Program-made: the position numbers and the translations under genes
Assembly: GCF_007991515.1 (NCBI RefSeq)
Contig: NZ_BJYM01000001.1
Span: 248,001-312,000, forward strand
Source of the DNA: Oceanobacillus sojae
Lineage (GTDB): Bacteria > Bacillota > Bacilli > Bacillales > Amphibacillaceae
Reading direction: 5' to 3'
Length of the DNA stretch: 64,000 bases
Shown: one piece after another, positions 9,520 through 20,841 of the stretch
How the letters are laid out: each line of letters begins with the position of its first letter
How positions within the stretch are numbered: the stretch's first letter is position 1
The notes under the pieces: generated by a model
What the model was told of the DNA's origin: nothing
The model's database searches: none
The model's input: only the letters and a program-made list of their open reading frames with translations

Positions 9520-10674
9520 TTATTGATTTGCCGGAATATAGAGCAGCTGCCCTTCATTCACTTCATAATCTGCATCTAACTGATTATGCTTAATTAATTG
9601 CAATGGACTGATTGCAAACCGTTCAGCTATGGTATCAATTGTATCATTCTCCTGAACAATGCATAGCCGCATTCTTGCATAATGATTTTCTCCTGCTTCT
9701 CTGAAAATTTCGGATAATATGGATTCACTTTCTGCTCTTTCTTCTGATTTCTCCGTTTCCTCGCTCTCTGTTATCTCTTCATCTCTCGGTGTATCTTGAT
9801 AAATTGTATCCTCTATATAATCAATTATTTCCGACTCATCTGTTATATCCCAGCCTGACTCTTCTTCTATATCTTCTTTTTCATCTGTCTCTTCTATCGA
9901 TATAATGTCTTCAACCATTTCTAATTGTTCATCCATCTGTTCCTCATCATCTTTTTCTTCCTCTGAAACCTTTGCCTCCGATAGAGACTGAAAATATTCA
10001 GATAGAGGCTGTGATTTTATTTTCCATCTATCCGGGTCATCCTCTGCTTGCTTTTCCACTGTTGTTTGTTCTTCCGATACTGTTTGCTCTTCTTGTGCTG
10101 TTTTTTCTTCTGAAGTAGTTTGTTCATTACGTGTTAACGTTTCTTCAGGATGCTCAATTTCAAATGAAAATGTATCCCCTACCTGCTCTTGATCCGCTTC
10201 CTCTTCCTCCAGATCGTCCTCTCGAGGACGGTAGACTTCATCCTGTAAAATGCCATGTATTTCAACTGCAGCGGATATTTTCAAGTTATCTGGTCCTAGT
10301 AAATCATAATCAAAGGTTTCAATCTGTACAGTTACATCCTCTAAATTTTTCACCCGGTGAGGCGGCACAGATATATCTACAGGGAATTTATGTGTAAATA
10401 GATATAGACCGTTAACCTCCCGGATGCTCTCTACATAACGCTTTGCCTGAATCTGGTCAAAGTCAAGCACTTCTCCCTCTTCTTCATCAACATTTACTTT
10501 TTGGTATTCCCCTTGAAGCTCAATAGCACCGCGAATAGAAATATAGTTATCTAATGACTCGATTGTTATTTCTGGTTCAATGGAAATACCCCTGATTTCC
10601 TCTACTTCCTGTCCTTTTTCAAAAAACAGTGATTCTTCCAGTTCAAAAATAAATGAATTAGAATCTACTGACAA
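9520..10674 (-). CDS. spoVID: SpoVID, spore coat morphogenetic protein
   Basis: A 384-residue acidic protein. The N-terminal ~150 residues are a beta-rich domain (SFIFELEESLFFEKGQ), the middle about 180 residues are an extremely Glu/Asp/Ser/Thr-rich low-complexity linker, and the last 50 residues are a LysM domain (CIVQENDTIDTIAERF to LLYIPANQ). This matches SpoVID, which anchors the coat layers around the forespore and interacts with SafA and SpoIVA. The start codon is TTG at 10674 with AGGAGG seven bases upstream. Gene order hemL-spoVID-ysxE-valS is that of B. subtilis, although a protease remnant now separates it from hemL. Confidence 0.92.
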   Translation of the reverse strand: MSVDSNSFIFELEESLFFEKGQEVEEIRGISIEPEITIESLDNYISIRGAIELQGEYQKVNVDEEEGEVLDFDQIQAKRYVESIREVNGLYLFTHKFPVDISVPPHRVKNLEDVTVQIETFDYDLLGPDNLKISAAVEIHGILQDEVYRPREDDLEEEEADQEQVGDTFSFEIEHPEETLTRNEQTTSEEKTAQEEQTVSEEQTTVEKQAEDDPDRWKIKSQPLSEYFQSLSEAKVSEEEKDDEEQMDEQLEMVEDIISIEETDEKEDIEEESGWDITDESEIIDYIEDTIYQDTPRDEEITESEETEKSEERAESESILSEIFREAGENHYARMRLCIVQENDTIDTIAERFAISPLQLIKHNQLDADYEVNEGQLLYIPANQ

Positions 10675-10783
10675 ATGTATTCCTCCTCTCGCAAACAGTC
10701 CAGATGCGGATCATTCGTTATCAATTATATGATTTGGGACAGCGGAATATGCTAAGGAGGAGAAATGACTCACAGTAAATATT

Positions 10784-10833
10784 AAAAACCTGTAACTCCA
10801 GATACTTTTTTATGTATAGGATTACAGGCTTTT
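10784..10833. terminator. Terminator-like hairpin upstream of spoVID
   Basis: AAAAACCTGTAA...TTACAGGCTTTT forms a stem extended by CTCCAGATAC/GTATAGGA with mismatches. T-runs occur on both strands. It would end transcripts leaving hemL through the protease remnant. Confidence 0.6.
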
Positions 10834-10910
10834 AAATTCCCGTCTTAGATTCAGTTTGAAAACATATATGCAATATTTTATGAAGAGTGAAAAATAACAA
10901 ACTGCTCTTT

Positions 10911-11216
10911 TCAATAAGTTTCTGGGTAATTATCTACCATACAATTCACGCTTATCCGTTTATTTTTTCTTAAGATGATAAGATGAACATAAGAATGAAC
11001 AGCTCTTTTATTTAAAGTTAATTCAAATGCTTCATATCCTGTTATTTTATCTCCATCCATTTCTAAAATAATATCATTTGGCTTTATTTCAGCAGTGTCT
11101 GCCGTCGAGCTTTCTTTCACCTGCAAAACCTCTGTACCGATATTTCCTTTTGCGGAAGAATGAACAATACCAATTCATCTCTTCCAAAAAGTTTTCCGTT
11201 TATCATTACCCGCTTC
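10911..11216 (-). pseudogene. PDZ-domain fragment of an HtrA-like serine protease
   Basis: The last 71 codons read MQVKESSTADTAEIKPNDI then ILEMDGDKITGYEAFELTLN, a PDZ fold like the C-terminus of HtrA/DegP-type proteases. Upstream, the matching sequence continues in another frame (KRVMINGKLFGRDEL) and joins it only by a frameshift around 11170, with a TGA in the original frame. The trypsin-like catalytic domain is absent. It sits between hemL and spoVID with no promoter, so it is a remnant. Confidence 0.7.
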
Positions 11217-11382
11217 ATATTCGCTTTTTAAATTTCTCAAAAACTATGTAGTGTCAAATTGCATATTTTTAGGGTATGCGCTGTTCTAGTCGGCTTGCTG
11301 CACAATTAAAAAAAAAGAAATCCAAATTCGCATAGAATTTAAATTTCCCTTTTCATTAAAGTTTTATAAAATATTATTTTCT

Positions 11383-12669
11383 TTACTTTTCAATCTTCGC
11401 AAAAGCTGTGTCAATTGCTTCAATTGTCTTTTCAATATCCTCGTCTGAATGTGCAGTAGATAAGAATAATCCCTCAAATTGAGATGGAGGCAGGAATACA
11501 CCTTCTTCAATCATCGTACGGTAATATTGTGCAAAATAATCTAAATTAGAAGACTGAGCCGTTTCAAAATCAACTACTTCCTGATCAGTAAAGAATACAC
11601 CGACCATAGAACCAGCACGGTTAATATGAAGCGGGATATTATATTTATCTGCGGCCAGGCGGAAGCCTTCAGCAAGCCGGTCGACTTTCTTGTTAATTTC
11701 TTCATAAGAAGCTTCTGTTAAAGCAGCTAAAGACTCATAGCCTGCTGTCATTGCCAACGGATTACCAGATAATGTTCCAGCCTGATAAATTGGACCAGTT
11801 GGTGCAATCTGTTCAACAATTTCACGCTTCCCTCCGTAAGCACCTACAGGAAGGCCGCCGCCAATTACTTTACCTAGACAAGTTAAATCCGGTGTTACAT
11901 CAAAATGTCCTTGTGCACTGTAGTAGCCGACACGAAACCCTGTCATCACCTCATCAAAGATAAGTAGAGAGCCGTTTTCTTTCGTAATTTCGCGTACTCC
12001 TTTTAAGAAACCTTCTTTTGGAGGCACAACGCCCATATTTCCACACACAGGCTCCATAATGACTGCTGCAATTTTATCGCCATAATGCTCAAAAGCCAAT
12101 TTTAAGCTGTCCATATCATTATAAGGAACTGTAATGGTGCTTTTTGCGATATTCGCAGGAACCCCAGGGCTGTCCGGAAGACCAAGAGTTGCGACACCGG
12201 AACCAGCTTTAATCAGTAAGGAATCACCATGACCATGATAGCTTCCTTCAAATTTAATAATCAAGTCTCTGTCAGTATAACCGCGTGCCAGACGAATCGC
12301 ACTCATCGTTGCCTCTGTTCCTGAGTTCACCATCCGCACCATCTCAATGGAAGGGACACGATCAATCACAAGCTTTGCCAGTTTATTTTCCAATAATGAA
12401 GGAGCTCCAAAGCTTGTCCCTTTCTCAACAACTTCTTTTAAGCTACCTGTAACACGTTCATCCGCATGACCTAAAATTAACGGCCCCCAGCTTAATACAT
12501 AATCAATATACGTATTACCATCAATATCCGTAATTTTAGAACCTTTTCCTTTTTCCATAAAGATTGGGTCTAATCCGACAGATTTAAATGCGCGGACTGG
12601 AGAATTCACTCCACCAGGCATTAAATCAACGGCTTCTTTATAGGCATCTACTGATCTTGTATTTTCCAT
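11383..12669 (-). CDS. hemL: Glutamate-1-semialdehyde 2,1-aminomutase
   Basis: A 428-residue PLP-dependent class III aminotransferase-fold enzyme that converts glutamate-1-semialdehyde to 5-aminolevulinate. The PLP-binding Lys lies in [17 protein letters not shown] near residue 267, and [16 protein letters not shown] near 118 and [11 protein letters not shown] near 143 are family hallmarks. AAAGGAGGAAGAGC precedes the ATG. It is the last gene of the hemA-C-D-B-L operon and follows hemB after 12 bases. Full length. Confidence 0.96.
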   Translation of the reverse strand: MENTRSVDAYKEAVDLMPGGVNSPVRAFKSVGLDPIFMEKGKGSKITDIDGNTYIDYVLSWGPLILGHADERVTGSLKEVVEKGTSFGAPSLLENKLAKLVIDRVPSIEMVRMVNSGTEATMSAIRLARGYTDRDLIIKFEGSYHGHGDSLLIKAGSGVATLGLPDSPGVPANIAKSTITVPYNDMDSLKLAFEHYGDKIAAVIMEPVCGNMGVVPPKEGFLKGVREITKENGSLLIFDEVMTGFRVGYYSAQGHFDVTPDLTCLGKVIGGGLPVGAYGGKREIVEQIAPTGPIYQAGTLSGNPLAMTAGYESLAALTEASYEEINKKVDRLAEGFRLAADKYNIPLHINRAGSMVGVFFTDQEVVDFETAQSSNLDYFAQYYRTMIEEGVFLPPSQFEGLFLSTAHSDEDIEKTIEAIDTAFAKIEK

Positions 12670-12681
12670 GCTCTTCCTCCT

Positions 12682-13665
12682 TTATTTCTCTTCCTGCAAC
12701 CATTTTGCCACATCTTTTGCAAAATAGGTAATAATTAAATCCGCACCTGCACGTTTCATAGACAGCAGTGTTTCTGTAACCAGTTTTTTCTCATCAATCC
12801 AGCCATTTAAAGCAGCTGCTTTAATCATGGCATACTCTCCACTCACATTATATGCAACGACAGGAACATCAAAATTATCTCTTACCTCACGCATAATATC
12901 CATATAAGACAGACTAGGCTTTACAATTAAGAAATCTGCGCCTTCTTTGATATCAGATTTTGCTTCACGGATTGCCTCCAAACGGTTAGCCGGGTTCATC
13001 TGGTATGTCTTCCGGTCACCAAACTGCGGCGTGCTGTCTGCAGCGTCACGGAATGGACCATAATAAGCAGATGCATATTTTACTGCATAGGACATAATTG
13101 GAATGTGATGAAAGCCTGCTTCATCTAAAGCATGGCGGATTACTGTCACAAAACCATCCATCATGTTGGAAGGTGCAATAATATCAGCCCCTGCTTTCGC
13201 TTGAGAAACAGCTGTTTTAGCTAACAATTCCAGAGAAGCATCATTTGACACATCTCCATTTTCAATCACACCGCAATGTCCATGCGACGTATATTCACAT
13301 AGGCAGGTATCCGCAACAACAAGCATTTCCGGATAGGCTTGTTTCACTATTCTTGTTGCTTCCTGAATAATTCCATGATCATGAAAAGCCTCTGATCCAA
13401 TTTCATCCTTTTCTTCTACTACGCCAAACAAAATCAATGAACGAATCCCTAATTGATAAGCTTCCTCTACTTCTTCCAATAAATGATCAAAAGAAAGCTG
13501 GTAAACGCCAGGCATGGAAGGGACCTCATTCCGGATGTCCTCCCCTTCAATCACAAAAATTGGATAAATAAAATCTGTTACTCTTAAATGTGTTTCTTGA
13601 ACGAGCGCACGCATCGAAACGGATGAACGCAATCGTCTATGTCTGTCAAATGTGAATTCACTCAT
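12682..13665 (-). CDS. hemB: Delta-aminolevulinic acid dehydratase (porphobilinogen synthase)
   Basis: A 327-residue enzyme that condenses two 5-aminolevulinates to porphobilinogen. It has the zinc-type cysteine cluster [14 protein letters not shown] near residue 120 and the Schiff-base lysines in [17 protein letters not shown] (~195) and [13 protein letters not shown] (~248). The ATG overlaps the last eight bases of hemD, indicating translational coupling. GGAAGATAAATC lies upstream. Full length. Confidence 0.96.
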   Translation of the reverse strand: MSEFTFDRHRRLRSSVSMRALVQETHLRVTDFIYPIFVIEGEDIRNEVPSMPGVYQLSFDHLLEEVEEAYQLGIRSLILFGVVEEKDEIGSEAFHDHGIIQEATRIVKQAYPEMLVVADTCLCEYTSHGHCGVIENGDVSNDASLELLAKTAVSQAKAGADIIAPSNMMDGFVTVIRHALDEAGFHHIPIMSYAVKYASAYYGPFRDAADSTPQFGDRKTYQMNPANRLEAIREAKSDIKEGADFLIVKPSLSYMDIMREVRDNFDVPVVAYNVSGEYAMIKAAALNGWIDEKKLVTETLLSMKRAGADLIITYFAKDVAKWLQEEK

Positions 13666-14425
13666 GATTTATCTTCCTTTCATTTACTATCTTTGCAATT
13701 AAGTCTAACATAGCATCTGTTGTATACGGAGTTGAAGTATACACATCAGGAATCCCTAATTGTTTTGCCTTTTCCTCCGTTGTTTTACCAATGCAAATAT
13801 ACGTTGCTGTATTTGGAATATACTCTGCTAATTGAACAAACGCTTCTACTGTTGATGGGCTTGTAAATGTTATATAGCTGACTGTTGGAAGCTCCCGATT
13901 CAGCTTCCGTTTCGATTCTATACAGTATGTTGTCTCATATACTTCCAGCACTTCATAAGTAACCTGTTCTTCTTCCAGTTTTTCCGGAAGCGTAGGCCGG
14001 GATAAATTACCTCGAATCAACAGCACCGGTTTATCTGATGTGTAGAACGCAAGAAACTCCTCTGCCATCGCCAGCGCATCATAAGTTGCCGGAATAAAAG
14101 AAGCTTCATAGCCATACGTATGCAATGCCTCTTCTGTTTTCTTTCCGACAATCCCTATCTTCACTTCTTCCGGAAGTTTTATATTTTGTTTACGGAGCAA
14201 TTGAAAAAAACCGTCCACACCGTTTGCGCTTGTTATAAATACCCAGCTAAAGCTGGAAAGCCGCTTCAGTATAGAAATATCCCCAAGGTTCTTCAAAAAC
14301 TTTATTTCAATCATTGGAGTGATAACAGGACTTCCGCCTAACTTTATGACTTTTTTCGCCATTTCAGCAGCTTTTGTCTCTTCTCTCGTAATTAATATGC
14401 GCTCCCCATGAAGCGGCTTCTCCAT
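13658..14425 (-). CDS. hemD: Uroporphyrinogen-III synthase
   Basis: A 255-residue enzyme that closes hydroxymethylbilane to uroporphyrinogen III. The sequence is divergent as usual for HemD but keeps [15 protein letters not shown] (~67), GKKTEEAL (~95), [16 protein letters not shown] (~185) and the [15 protein letters not shown] block (~212). It starts two bases after hemC ends and overlaps hemB at its end, so it lies inside the haem operon. The context makes the assignment firm. Confidence 0.92.
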   Translation of the reverse strand: MEKPLHGERILITREETKAAEMAKKVIKLGGSPVITPMIEIKFLKNLGDISILKRLSSFSWVFITSANGVDGFFQLLRKQNIKLPEEVKIGIVGKKTEEALHTYGYEASFIPATYDALAMAEEFLAFYTSDKPVLLIRGNLSRPTLPEKLEEEQVTYEVLEVYETTYCIESKRKLNRELPTVSYITFTSPSTVEAFVQLAEYIPNTATYICIGKTTEEKAKQLGIPDVYTSTPYTTDAMLDLIAKIVNERKINHE

Positions 14426-14427
14426 GA

Positions 14428-15354
14428 TTATTCCATCTCCTCTTTGACCCGCTCCACAATATCTTTGGCTCCCTGTTCAATTAATAACTCTGCTGCCTGC
14501 TTACCAACCTGGACAGAGTCATTTCCGCGGACAACCTCTTTCAGGACTGTTTTTCCATCTGGTGTACCCACTAAAGCAGTTAATACAATTTCTTCACCAT
14601 CTAAATAAGCATACCCGCCGATAGGTACTTGACAGCCGCCTTCTAATAAATGTAAGAAAGTACGTTCAGCTAATACTGTCTTTGCTGTATATTCATCATG
14701 AATTTTTAGGACAATTTCTTGTAATTCCAAGTCATCTGCGCGGCTTTCAATAGCCAGTGCTCCCTGCCCTACAGCAGGTACACATATTTCTGGATCTAGG
14801 TATTCTGTAATCAGACTCTCACTTAAACCAACACGCTTCAAACCGGATACAGCCAAAATAATAGCGTCATAGTCCTCTTCATTTAATTTACGAATACGCG
14901 TTTCCACATTTCCCCGGATCCACTTGATTTCTAAATCAGGTCTGGCCGCAAGAATTTGTGCACCTCTGCGTAAACTGCTTGTCCCGACGATAGAGCCTTT
15001 TTTTAGGTCTGCTAATTTCACATTATCTTTTGCGATATAAGCATCACGATGATCTTCTCTGATGGGAATAGAGGAAATTTCTAAACCTTCCGGGAGAGCA
15101 GAAGGCATATCCTTCATACTATGGACCGCAAAATCTATCTCTTTGTCAAACATTGCTTTTTCAATTTCTTTCACGAAAAGTCCTTTTCCGCCAACCTTTG
15201 ATAATGTAACATCAAGGATTTGATCTCCTTTTGTAACAATTTTTTTAATCTCGAATTCATTTTCCACACCAGCTTTTTTCAGCTGATCAATAACCCACTT
15301 TGTTTGTGTAATTGCTAAATTACTTTTTCTGGAACCAACAATTATTTTTCGCAC
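14428..15354 (-). CDS. hemC: Porphobilinogen deaminase (hydroxymethylbilane synthase)
   Basis: A 308-residue enzyme that polymerises four porphobilinogens into hydroxymethylbilane. [13 protein letters not shown] near the N-terminus, [18 protein letters not shown] (~125) and the dipyrromethane-cofactor cysteine in [11 protein letters not shown] (~241) are present. The start is GTG at 15354, with GAGGAGGG seven bases upstream. In B. subtilis hemX lies between hemA and hemC; here only 121 bases with a terminator-like hairpin separate them. Confidence 0.96.
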   Translation of the reverse strand: MRKIIVGSRKSNLAITQTKWVIDQLKKAGVENEFEIKKIVTKGDQILDVTLSKVGGKGLFVKEIEKAMFDKEIDFAVHSMKDMPSALPEGLEISSIPIREDHRDAYIAKDNVKLADLKKGSIVGTSSLRRGAQILAARPDLEIKWIRGNVETRIRKLNEEDYDAIILAVSGLKRVGLSESLITEYLDPEICVPAVGQGALAIESRADDLELQEIVLKIHDEYTAKTVLAERTFLHLLEGGCQVPIGGYAYLDGEEIVLTALVGTPDGKTVLKEVVRGNDSVQVGKQAAELLIEQGAKDIVERVKEEME

Positions 15355-15396
15355 GATGTACCCTCCTCGATTCTATGCAGTTTGGCAATTCTTCTA

Positions 15397-15439
15397 CAAT
15401 AAAAAGCAACCAGAAAGTGATTAAATTACCTTCTGGTTG
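15397..15439 (-). terminator. Terminator/attenuator hairpin between hemA and hemC
   Basis: On the minus strand CAACCAGAA (15439-15431) pairs with TTCTGGTTG (15415-15407) and is followed directly by CTTTTTATT. It stands where hemX would be and could reduce transcription from hemA into hemCDBL. No promoter for hemC was obvious downstream of it. Confidence 0.65.
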
Positions 15440-15475
15440 GATGTGAATGATGTAAGATGGCAGGGTTCCGTCCAA

Positions 15476-16849
15476 TTAAGCAGTAGGTACCCGTTCAACT
15501 ACTGGAAAAGAGGCAATGTCCTCTTGAGTAAATTTGTTTAATGTATCATTTTTCTTTATTTGTTTCTCAAGTTCCTCTTTTACTTCATTCTCTATTCCAA
15601 AAATATCAACAAACAACTGTAAAGCCTCGTTTGCCTGTTCTGTACCGGCCAGCTCTTTTGCTTGCGTAATTGGCTCTTTCAGCAGCTGATTAATAATACT
15701 TTTCGTGTGCTTATTAAGTACTTTTTTCTCACGCTCAGTTAAGCTTGGAATTTTCCGCTCTATACTTTTCATTGTTTCAGATTGAATAGATAATGCTTTT
15801 TGTCTGAGTGCTGATATAACTGGTATAACACCCAGTGTTTTCATCCATTCTTTAAATTGAACAATTTCTTCTTCAAGGGATAATTCGATTTGCACTGCTG
15901 CTGCTTTTCTGGATTCCAAGTGGTCATCTACTATATGCTGCAGGTGATCAATATCATATAAAGCAACATCAGCCATCTCGGCAACCTCCGGATCGATATC
16001 CCTTGGAACAGCAATATCAACTAAGAATAATGGATTTTCCTGGCGTTTCTTTTGTGCTTTTTCAATATCTTCTTTTGATAAAACGACAGACTCTGAGCCG
16101 GTAGAACTGATTAATATATCAGCAGCTTCTAAAACAGAGGGCAGTTCATTCATTTCTGCTGCATTACCCTGAAATTTTTCAGCCATTAACGCTGCTTTTT
16201 CCTTTGTCCGATTAATAACAGTGATTTCTTTTACACCGGCACTTTGAATGTTTTTTGCCGCCAGTTCGCCCATTTTCCCTGCTCCTAAAATAGCAACATG
16301 CTTATCACTCAAGTCTCCGAATTTTTCTTTTGCTAATTCAACTGCAGCATAACTGATTGATACAGCGTGTTCGCCGATACCGGTCTCTTTATGCATTCGT
16401 TTACCGAATGTAATGGCTTGTTTGAACAACTCATTAAAAATAGTACCTGTTGTATTTGCCAGCTGTCCTTTTGAAAAGGCCTGTTTCAACTGACCAAGAA
16501 TCTGTGTTTCTCCAAGCACCATGGAATCAAGTCCGGTTGTCACCCGGAATAAATGCTCAATTGCACCGTCATCCTCTGTAATTTGCAGATAAGTTGAAAA
16601 TGTTTCTTTTTCCTCCTTAAACCAATCTGCTAAAAATTGCTTAATATAATATCTTCCGGTATGAAGCTGGTCGACAACTGCATACACTTCTGTCCGATTG
16701 CATGTTGAAACAATTACATCTTCAAGAATACTTTTCTGATTCTTTAATGCAATCATTGCTTCTGCTAATTTTTCTTCATTAAATGTGAACTTTTCCCTAA
16801 TTTCTACAGGGGTTGTTTTGTAATTAAAACCAACCTTTAAAATATGCAC
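15476..16849 (-). CDS. hemA: Glutamyl-tRNA reductase
   Basis: A 457-residue enzyme that makes glutamate-1-semialdehyde from Glu-tRNA, the first step of the C5 haem pathway. The catalytic Cys is in [13 protein letters not shown] near residue 50, the NADPH-binding glycine motif is [15 protein letters not shown] (~190), and a helical dimerisation domain fills the C-terminus. The start is GTG at 16849 with GGGGGT upstream. The promoter is overlapped by a PerR-type box. Full length. Confidence 0.96.
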   Translation of the reverse strand: MHILKVGFNYKTTPVEIREKFTFNEEKLAEAMIALKNQKSILEDVIVSTCNRTEVYAVVDQLHTGRYYIKQFLADWFKEEKETFSTYLQITEDDGAIEHLFRVTTGLDSMVLGETQILGQLKQAFSKGQLANTTGTIFNELFKQAITFGKRMHKETGIGEHAVSISYAAVELAKEKFGDLSDKHVAILGAGKMGELAAKNIQSAGVKEITVINRTKEKAALMAEKFQGNAAEMNELPSVLEAADILISSTGSESVVLSKEDIEKAQKKRQENPLFLVDIAVPRDIDPEVAEMADVALYDIDHLQHIVDDHLESRKAAAVQIELSLEEEIVQFKEWMKTLGVIPVISALRQKALSIQSETMKSIERKIPSLTEREKKVLNKHTKSIINQLLKEPITQAKELAGTEQANEALQLFVDIFGIENEVKEELEKQIKKNDTLNKFTQEDIASFPVVERVPTA

Positions 16850-16900
16850 AGTACTACCCCCACTATGATAAAATGATTCATACTTTTTACTATTATTATC

Positions 16901-16917
16901 TAATAATCATTATAACA
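16901..16917 (-). promoter_or_regulatory. PerR box over the hemA extended -10
   Basis: The minus strand reads TTATAATGATTATTA at 16915-16901, 13 of 15 matches to the PerR consensus TTATAATNATTATAA. The same bases include TGTTATAAT, an extended -10. PerR control of hemAXCDBL is known in B. subtilis, so peroxide-responsive derepression is expected here. Confidence 0.85.
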
Positions 16918-17161
16918 TGTAATGAAATGCTTTTCGTGCTAAAATGTGAACAGAATCTGAAACAATTTCTATGTATGTAAGTTAATGATATGTAGGATAA
17001 CACGATTCAGTCCAAGTAAAAAACGTCCGTTACAACAACTCATTCCGACTGTAATGTAACATAACTGGCTTTTTATAGCAAGGGACACGCTTTATTTACA
17101 TGCTGGTTAATTAGAATTTTTATAGAGTACAGCAAGACAAGAAACAAGGGGGAACTTCTTA

Positions 17162-17641
17162 ATGAAAAGAAAGCATTCATTGCTTGCTTATTTATGTATT
17201 GGAGTGGGTATTTTTCTTCTGCTCCGGGAACTTCGGATTCCATTTTTTGTTGACTTTTATTCGTGGCAATCTTTATTAATCGTAATTGGCCTTGGTGTTA
17301 TTATTCACAGCTATACAACCAGAACATATCAGAATTTATTTATAGGTACATTATTATTCGGGGTTGGAATTCATCTGCACGGGATAAAGCATTATTCTTT
17401 TTGGGTAGACGATTGGTCTGTTTATTTAATTATTATCGGACTCGCCTTTATCATTCGTTATACTAAAACGAAAAAAGGCTTTTTCTCAGGTGTTTTCTTT
17501 ATCCTGACAGGTTTGCTGTTTCTTTTTGCTGAACAGCTTTCTATTTATACAAGCTGGCTAGAGCCCATCATTTTATTATTAGAACGCTTTTGGCCAGTTC
17601 TGCTTATTCTATTAGGTATTATTATGCTGAAACGTAAATAA
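17162..17641 (+). CDS. Multi-span membrane protein with LiaI/LiaF-type repeats
   Basis: A 159-residue very hydrophobic protein with about six membrane segments in three similar pairs (GIGVGIFLLLRE, ILTGLLFLFAEQ, ILLGIIMLKRK), resembling the LiaI-LiaF-like transmembrane repeat (DUF5668 type). AAGGGGGAAC precedes the ATG. It is divergent from hemA and convergent with ysxC. In B. subtilis the gene ysxD sits between ysxC and hemA; equivalence is possible but not established. No function can be assigned. Confidence 0.75.
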   Translation: MKRKHSLLAYLCIGVGIFLLLRELRIPFFVDFYSWQSLLIVIGLGVIIHSYTTRTYQNLFIGTLLFGVGIHLHGIKHYSFWVDDWSVYLIIIGLAFIIRYTKTKKGFFSGVFFILTGLLFLFAEQLSIYTSWLEPIILLLERFWPVLLILLGIIMLKRK

Positions 17642-17690
17642 AGGATACGGCCAGAAGCTTTTGCTTCTGATAACCGTATCCTTTATTTTT
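17636..17690. terminator. Bidirectional terminator
   Basis: AAATAAAGGATACGG (17636-17650) and CCGTATCCTTTATTT (17674-17688) form a perfect 15-bp stem with A- and T-rich flanks. An inner stem AGAAGC/GCTTCT is also present. It serves the plus-strand membrane-protein gene and the minus-strand lonA-ysxC transcript. Confidence 0.88.
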
Positions 17691-17703
17691 ATCCATTATC
17701 CAT

Positions 17704-18285
17704 TTACATAAAAGATCTGATAGCGCTCCAAACGTCATCTTTGCCTTCTGATGTTTCTGCTGAAAACGGAATAAAAATATCCTCTGGATCCATCTCAAGA
17801 ACTTTTTTGGAACGTTTAATATGTTTATACCGTCTTGTCTTTGGAATTTTATCCAGCTTTGTTCCAATTACAATAACAGGGATCCCAAAATATTTCAGAT
17901 AATCATACATCTGAATATCATCCTCTGTCGGCTCATGGCGCAAATCTGTAATCAGAATAACCGCCCGGAGCGTTTCTCTGTTTTTAAAATATTCTTCCAT
18001 CATGCCGCCCCATTTTGCACGTTCCTTCTTGGACACCTGTGCGTAACCATAGCCTGGAACATCTACAAAATAAATGGACTCATTAATCAGATAGAAATTT
18101 AATGTTTGTGTTTTGCCGGGTTTGGAAGAAGTTCTTGCTAAATTTTTTCGGTTAATTAGCCGGTTAATTAAGGAAGACTTCCCAACATTGGATCGCCCTG
18201 CAAGTGCAAATTCTGGATACTGCTCCTGTGGATATTGTTTCTCACTGACTGCACTGATAACGATCTCTGCTTGATTAACCTTCAT
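17704..18285 (-). CDS. ysxC: YsxC/EngB GTPase, 50S ribosome assembly factor
   Basis: A 193-residue GTPase of the TrmE-Era-EngA-EngB family needed for late 50S assembly. G1 is GRSNVGKSS (~30-38), G2/G3 include SSKPGKTQT and DVPGYG (~75), and G4 is GTKLDK (~140). It begins one base after lonA ends, as in the B. subtilis lonA-ysxC pair. Full length. Confidence 0.95.
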   Translation of the reverse strand: MKVNQAEIVISAVSEKQYPQEQYPEFALAGRSNVGKSSLINRLINRKNLARTSSKPGKTQTLNFYLINESIYFVDVPGYGYAQVSKKERAKWGGMMEEYFKNRETLRAVILITDLRHEPTEDDIQMYDYLKYFGIPVIVIGTKLDKIPKTRRYKHIKRSKKVLEMDPEDIFIPFSAETSEGKDDVWSAIRSFM

Positions 18286-18286
18286 A

Positions 18287-20611
18287 TTACTCTTCCTCCT
18301 TTACCAATGCAATTTCTAATACTTCATCTAAGTGTTTCACTGGTATAAATTCCAGCCCTTCGCGAACACTTTCCGGAATATTTTCTATATCCTTTTCATT
18401 ATCCTCAGGTAAAATAATCGTTCTCAGCCCCGCCCTGTGCGCACTTAATGCTTTTTCTTTTAGTCCGCCAATAGGCAAAACGCGCCCCCGAAGTGTGATT
18501 TCACCAGTCATTCCTACCTCTCTCCGGATAGCACGTCCTGTCAGCGAGGATACAAGTGCTGTTGCAATGGTGATTCCCGCTGAAGGACCATCTTTCGGTG
18601 TCGCTCCGGCAGGAACATGGATATGAATATCATATTTTTCATAGAAGTCGGAATCAATATTCAACTGTTCTGCACGAGACCTTACATAACTGAAAGCAGC
18701 CTGAGCAGATTCCTGCATAACGCCTCCAAGTTTACCCGTAAGCTTTAAATTACCTTTCCCTGGATAGTGTGTCACTTCAATCGATAAAATATCTCCACCG
18801 GCTGTTGTATATGCAAGCCCCGTTGCAGCACCAATTTGGTTTTCTTCTTCAATCAATCCATATCGATATACTGGCTTACCTAAATATTCTTCAACAATAC
18901 GTTCGGTTACAATAATCCGATCCTTATTTTCATCTGAGACGAGTTCTTTTGCTGCTTTACGGCATAACGTCGCAAGCTGTCTTTCCAGACCGCGGACACC
19001 GGCTTCCCTGGTATATCTACGGATTAATTTCATGATAGCAGACTCACGAATTTGAATTTTACTCTTTGTCAGTCCGTTTTCTTTAATTTGTTTCGGCAGG
19101 AGATGGCGTTTTGCGATATGCAGCTTTTCAACCTCTGTATAGCCCGGGATAGATATTAATTCCATCCGGTCAAGCAACGGTTCTGGAATACTGTTTATAT
19201 TATTTGCTGTAGCAATAAACAATACATTGGATAAATCATAGGTTTCTTCAATATAGTGATCACTGAAGTTATGATTTTGCTCCGGATCCAGAACCTCCAG
19301 CATTGCTGAAGATGGATCACCACGAAAATCATTTGACATTTTCTCAATTTCATCTAATAAAAATACTGGATTGACCGTTCCAGCCCGCCTCATTCCTTGC
19401 ATAATTCTTCCCGGCATTGCTCCAATATAGGTGCGGCGATGGCCGCGTATTTCTGCTTCATCCCGAACTCCGCCTAAAGAAATGCGAACAAAATTCCGGT
19501 CAATGGCATTAGCGATTGATTTTGCTAAAGAGGTCTTCCCGACTCCTGGAGGACCAACTAAACAAAGAATAGGTCCTTTTATTGTGTTGGTAAGCTTTTG
19601 AACCGCCAAATATTCTAAAATTCGTTCCTTTACTTTTTCTAAACCATAGTGGTCAGCATTTAATACCTTTTCAGCCTTTTTCATTTGAATATTATCTTTT
19701 GTTTTAGTTTGCCACGGGAGAGCAACAAGCCATTCAATATAGTTTCGGATCACAGAGCTTTCTGCGGATGATTGCGGTACTCTTTCATACCGGCCGAGCT
19801 CTTTCATCGCAACACTGGTAATGTTTTCAGGCATATCGGATTGTTCAATTTTTGTCCGAAGCTGCTCTAAATCACCAGATTTGCCGTCACGGTCTCCCAG
19901 TTCTTTCTGGATAACTTTTAATTGCTCCCTTAAGTAATATTCTTTTTGGGTCTTTTCCATCGATGTTTTAATCTTTTGTCCGATTCTCTTCTCAATGGAT
20001 AAAATTTTTCGCTCATCAGCAATAATATCTAAGAGTTTATGTATTCTCTCCATCACATCAAAAGCTTCTAGTATCTCCTGCTTATCATTTAGCTTCAAAG
20101 AAAGATGTGAAGTAATCATATCTGCTAAACGGCCGGGATTATCAATATCGCCGACTGTTTCAAATGTCTCTTCTGTTAATTTACGGGAAACTTTTATGTA
20201 TTGCTGGAATTGCTCAAGTAATGTACGCATTAAAGCTTCTGTTTCAAATGCATTTCCTACAATATCTTCCTTTTCCTCTACCTCTACGATAAAGTTTTCT
20301 TCTTCCTCCAGGTAACGGACAATTCCAGCCCGGTAAAACCCTTCAACGAGTACTCTCTGTGTCCCATTTGGAAGCTTGGTAATCTGTTTAATCTTTGCCA
20401 CTGTCCCAACATTGTATATATCTGCAGGATTAGGATCATCTGAATTCATTTTCTTTTGTGAAGCTAAAAATATGTACTGATCAGCCAACATAGCCTGTTC
20501 TAAAGAAGCAATAGACTTATCTCTGCCAACATCAAGGTGCAACACCATCGACGGAAATACGATTAATCCTCGTAAAGGCAACAGCGGCATCTTCAAATAG
20601 TTTGCTGTCAT
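18287..20611 (-). CDS. lonA: ATP-dependent protease LonA
   Basis: A 774-residue AAA+ serine protease that degrades damaged and regulatory proteins. The N-terminal substrate domain begins [15 protein letters not shown], Walker A is GPPGVGKTS (~355), Walker B is VFLLDEIEK (~420), and the Ser-Lys catalytic dyad lies in [10 protein letters not shown] (~675) with the Lys about 40 residues later. AGGGGGTGA precedes the ATG. The separate lonB that lies between clpX and lonA in B. subtilis is missing. Confidence 0.96.
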   Translation of the reverse strand: MTANYLKMPLLPLRGLIVFPSMVLHLDVGRDKSIASLEQAMLADQYIFLASQKKMNSDDPNPADIYNVGTVAKIKQITKLPNGTQRVLVEGFYRAGIVRYLEEEENFIVEVEEKEDIVGNAFETEALMRTLLEQFQQYIKVSRKLTEETFETVGDIDNPGRLADMITSHLSLKLNDKQEILEAFDVMERIHKLLDIIADERKILSIEKRIGQKIKTSMEKTQKEYYLREQLKVIQKELGDRDGKSGDLEQLRTKIEQSDMPENITSVAMKELGRYERVPQSSAESSVIRNYIEWLVALPWQTKTKDNIQMKKAEKVLNADHYGLEKVKERILEYLAVQKLTNTIKGPILCLVGPPGVGKTSLAKSIANAIDRNFVRISLGGVRDEAEIRGHRRTYIGAMPGRIMQGMRRAGTVNPVFLLDEIEKMSNDFRGDPSSAMLEVLDPEQNHNFSDHYIEETYDLSNVLFIATANNINSIPEPLLDRMELISIPGYTEVEKLHIAKRHLLPKQIKENGLTKSKIQIRESAIMKLIRRYTREAGVRGLERQLATLCRKAAKELVSDENKDRIIVTERIVEEYLGKPVYRYGLIEEENQIGAATGLAYTTAGGDILSIEVTHYPGKGNLKLTGKLGGVMQESAQAAFSYVRSRAEQLNIDSDFYEKYDIHIHVPAGATPKDGPSAGITIATALVSSLTGRAIRREVGMTGEITLRGRVLPIGGLKEKALSAHRAGLRTIILPEDNEKDIENIPESVREGLEFIPVKHLDEVLEIALVKEEE

Positions 20612-20699
20612 ACATTCACCCCCTATGTTCTTTTATTATTTATTTTTCTTTGTAAGGCTCTTTCTCAGTGTAAAAAAAAATCATCTAAATGTAAACACC

Positions 20700-20723
20700 G
20701 TTATACTTTCTTTTAGTATAAAC
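20700..20723. promoter_or_regulatory. Inverted repeat upstream of lonA
   Basis: GTTATACT-N7-AGTATAAAC forms an 8-bp inverted repeat about 90 bases upstream of the lonA start. Its size fits a repressor operator, but it does not match the CtsR heptad repeat, so the regulator is unknown. Confidence 0.3.
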
Positions 20724-20794
20724 AGTTATACAAGTATCTATGATTATTACACTAATTTAATAATAAGAAAAGTTTTTTACTATAAGAAAGAGTA

Positions 20795-20828
20795 AAAAAT
20801 GCAGATTCTCCTCAGAATCTGCATTTTT
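20795..20828 (-). terminator. Terminator of clpX
   Basis: AAAATGCAGATTCT and AGAATCTGCATTTT form a 14-bp stem with a four-base loop, 14 bases after the clpX stop, followed by T-rich sequence on the minus strand. Confidence 0.88.
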
Positions 20829-20841
20829 TATTTAACTATGC

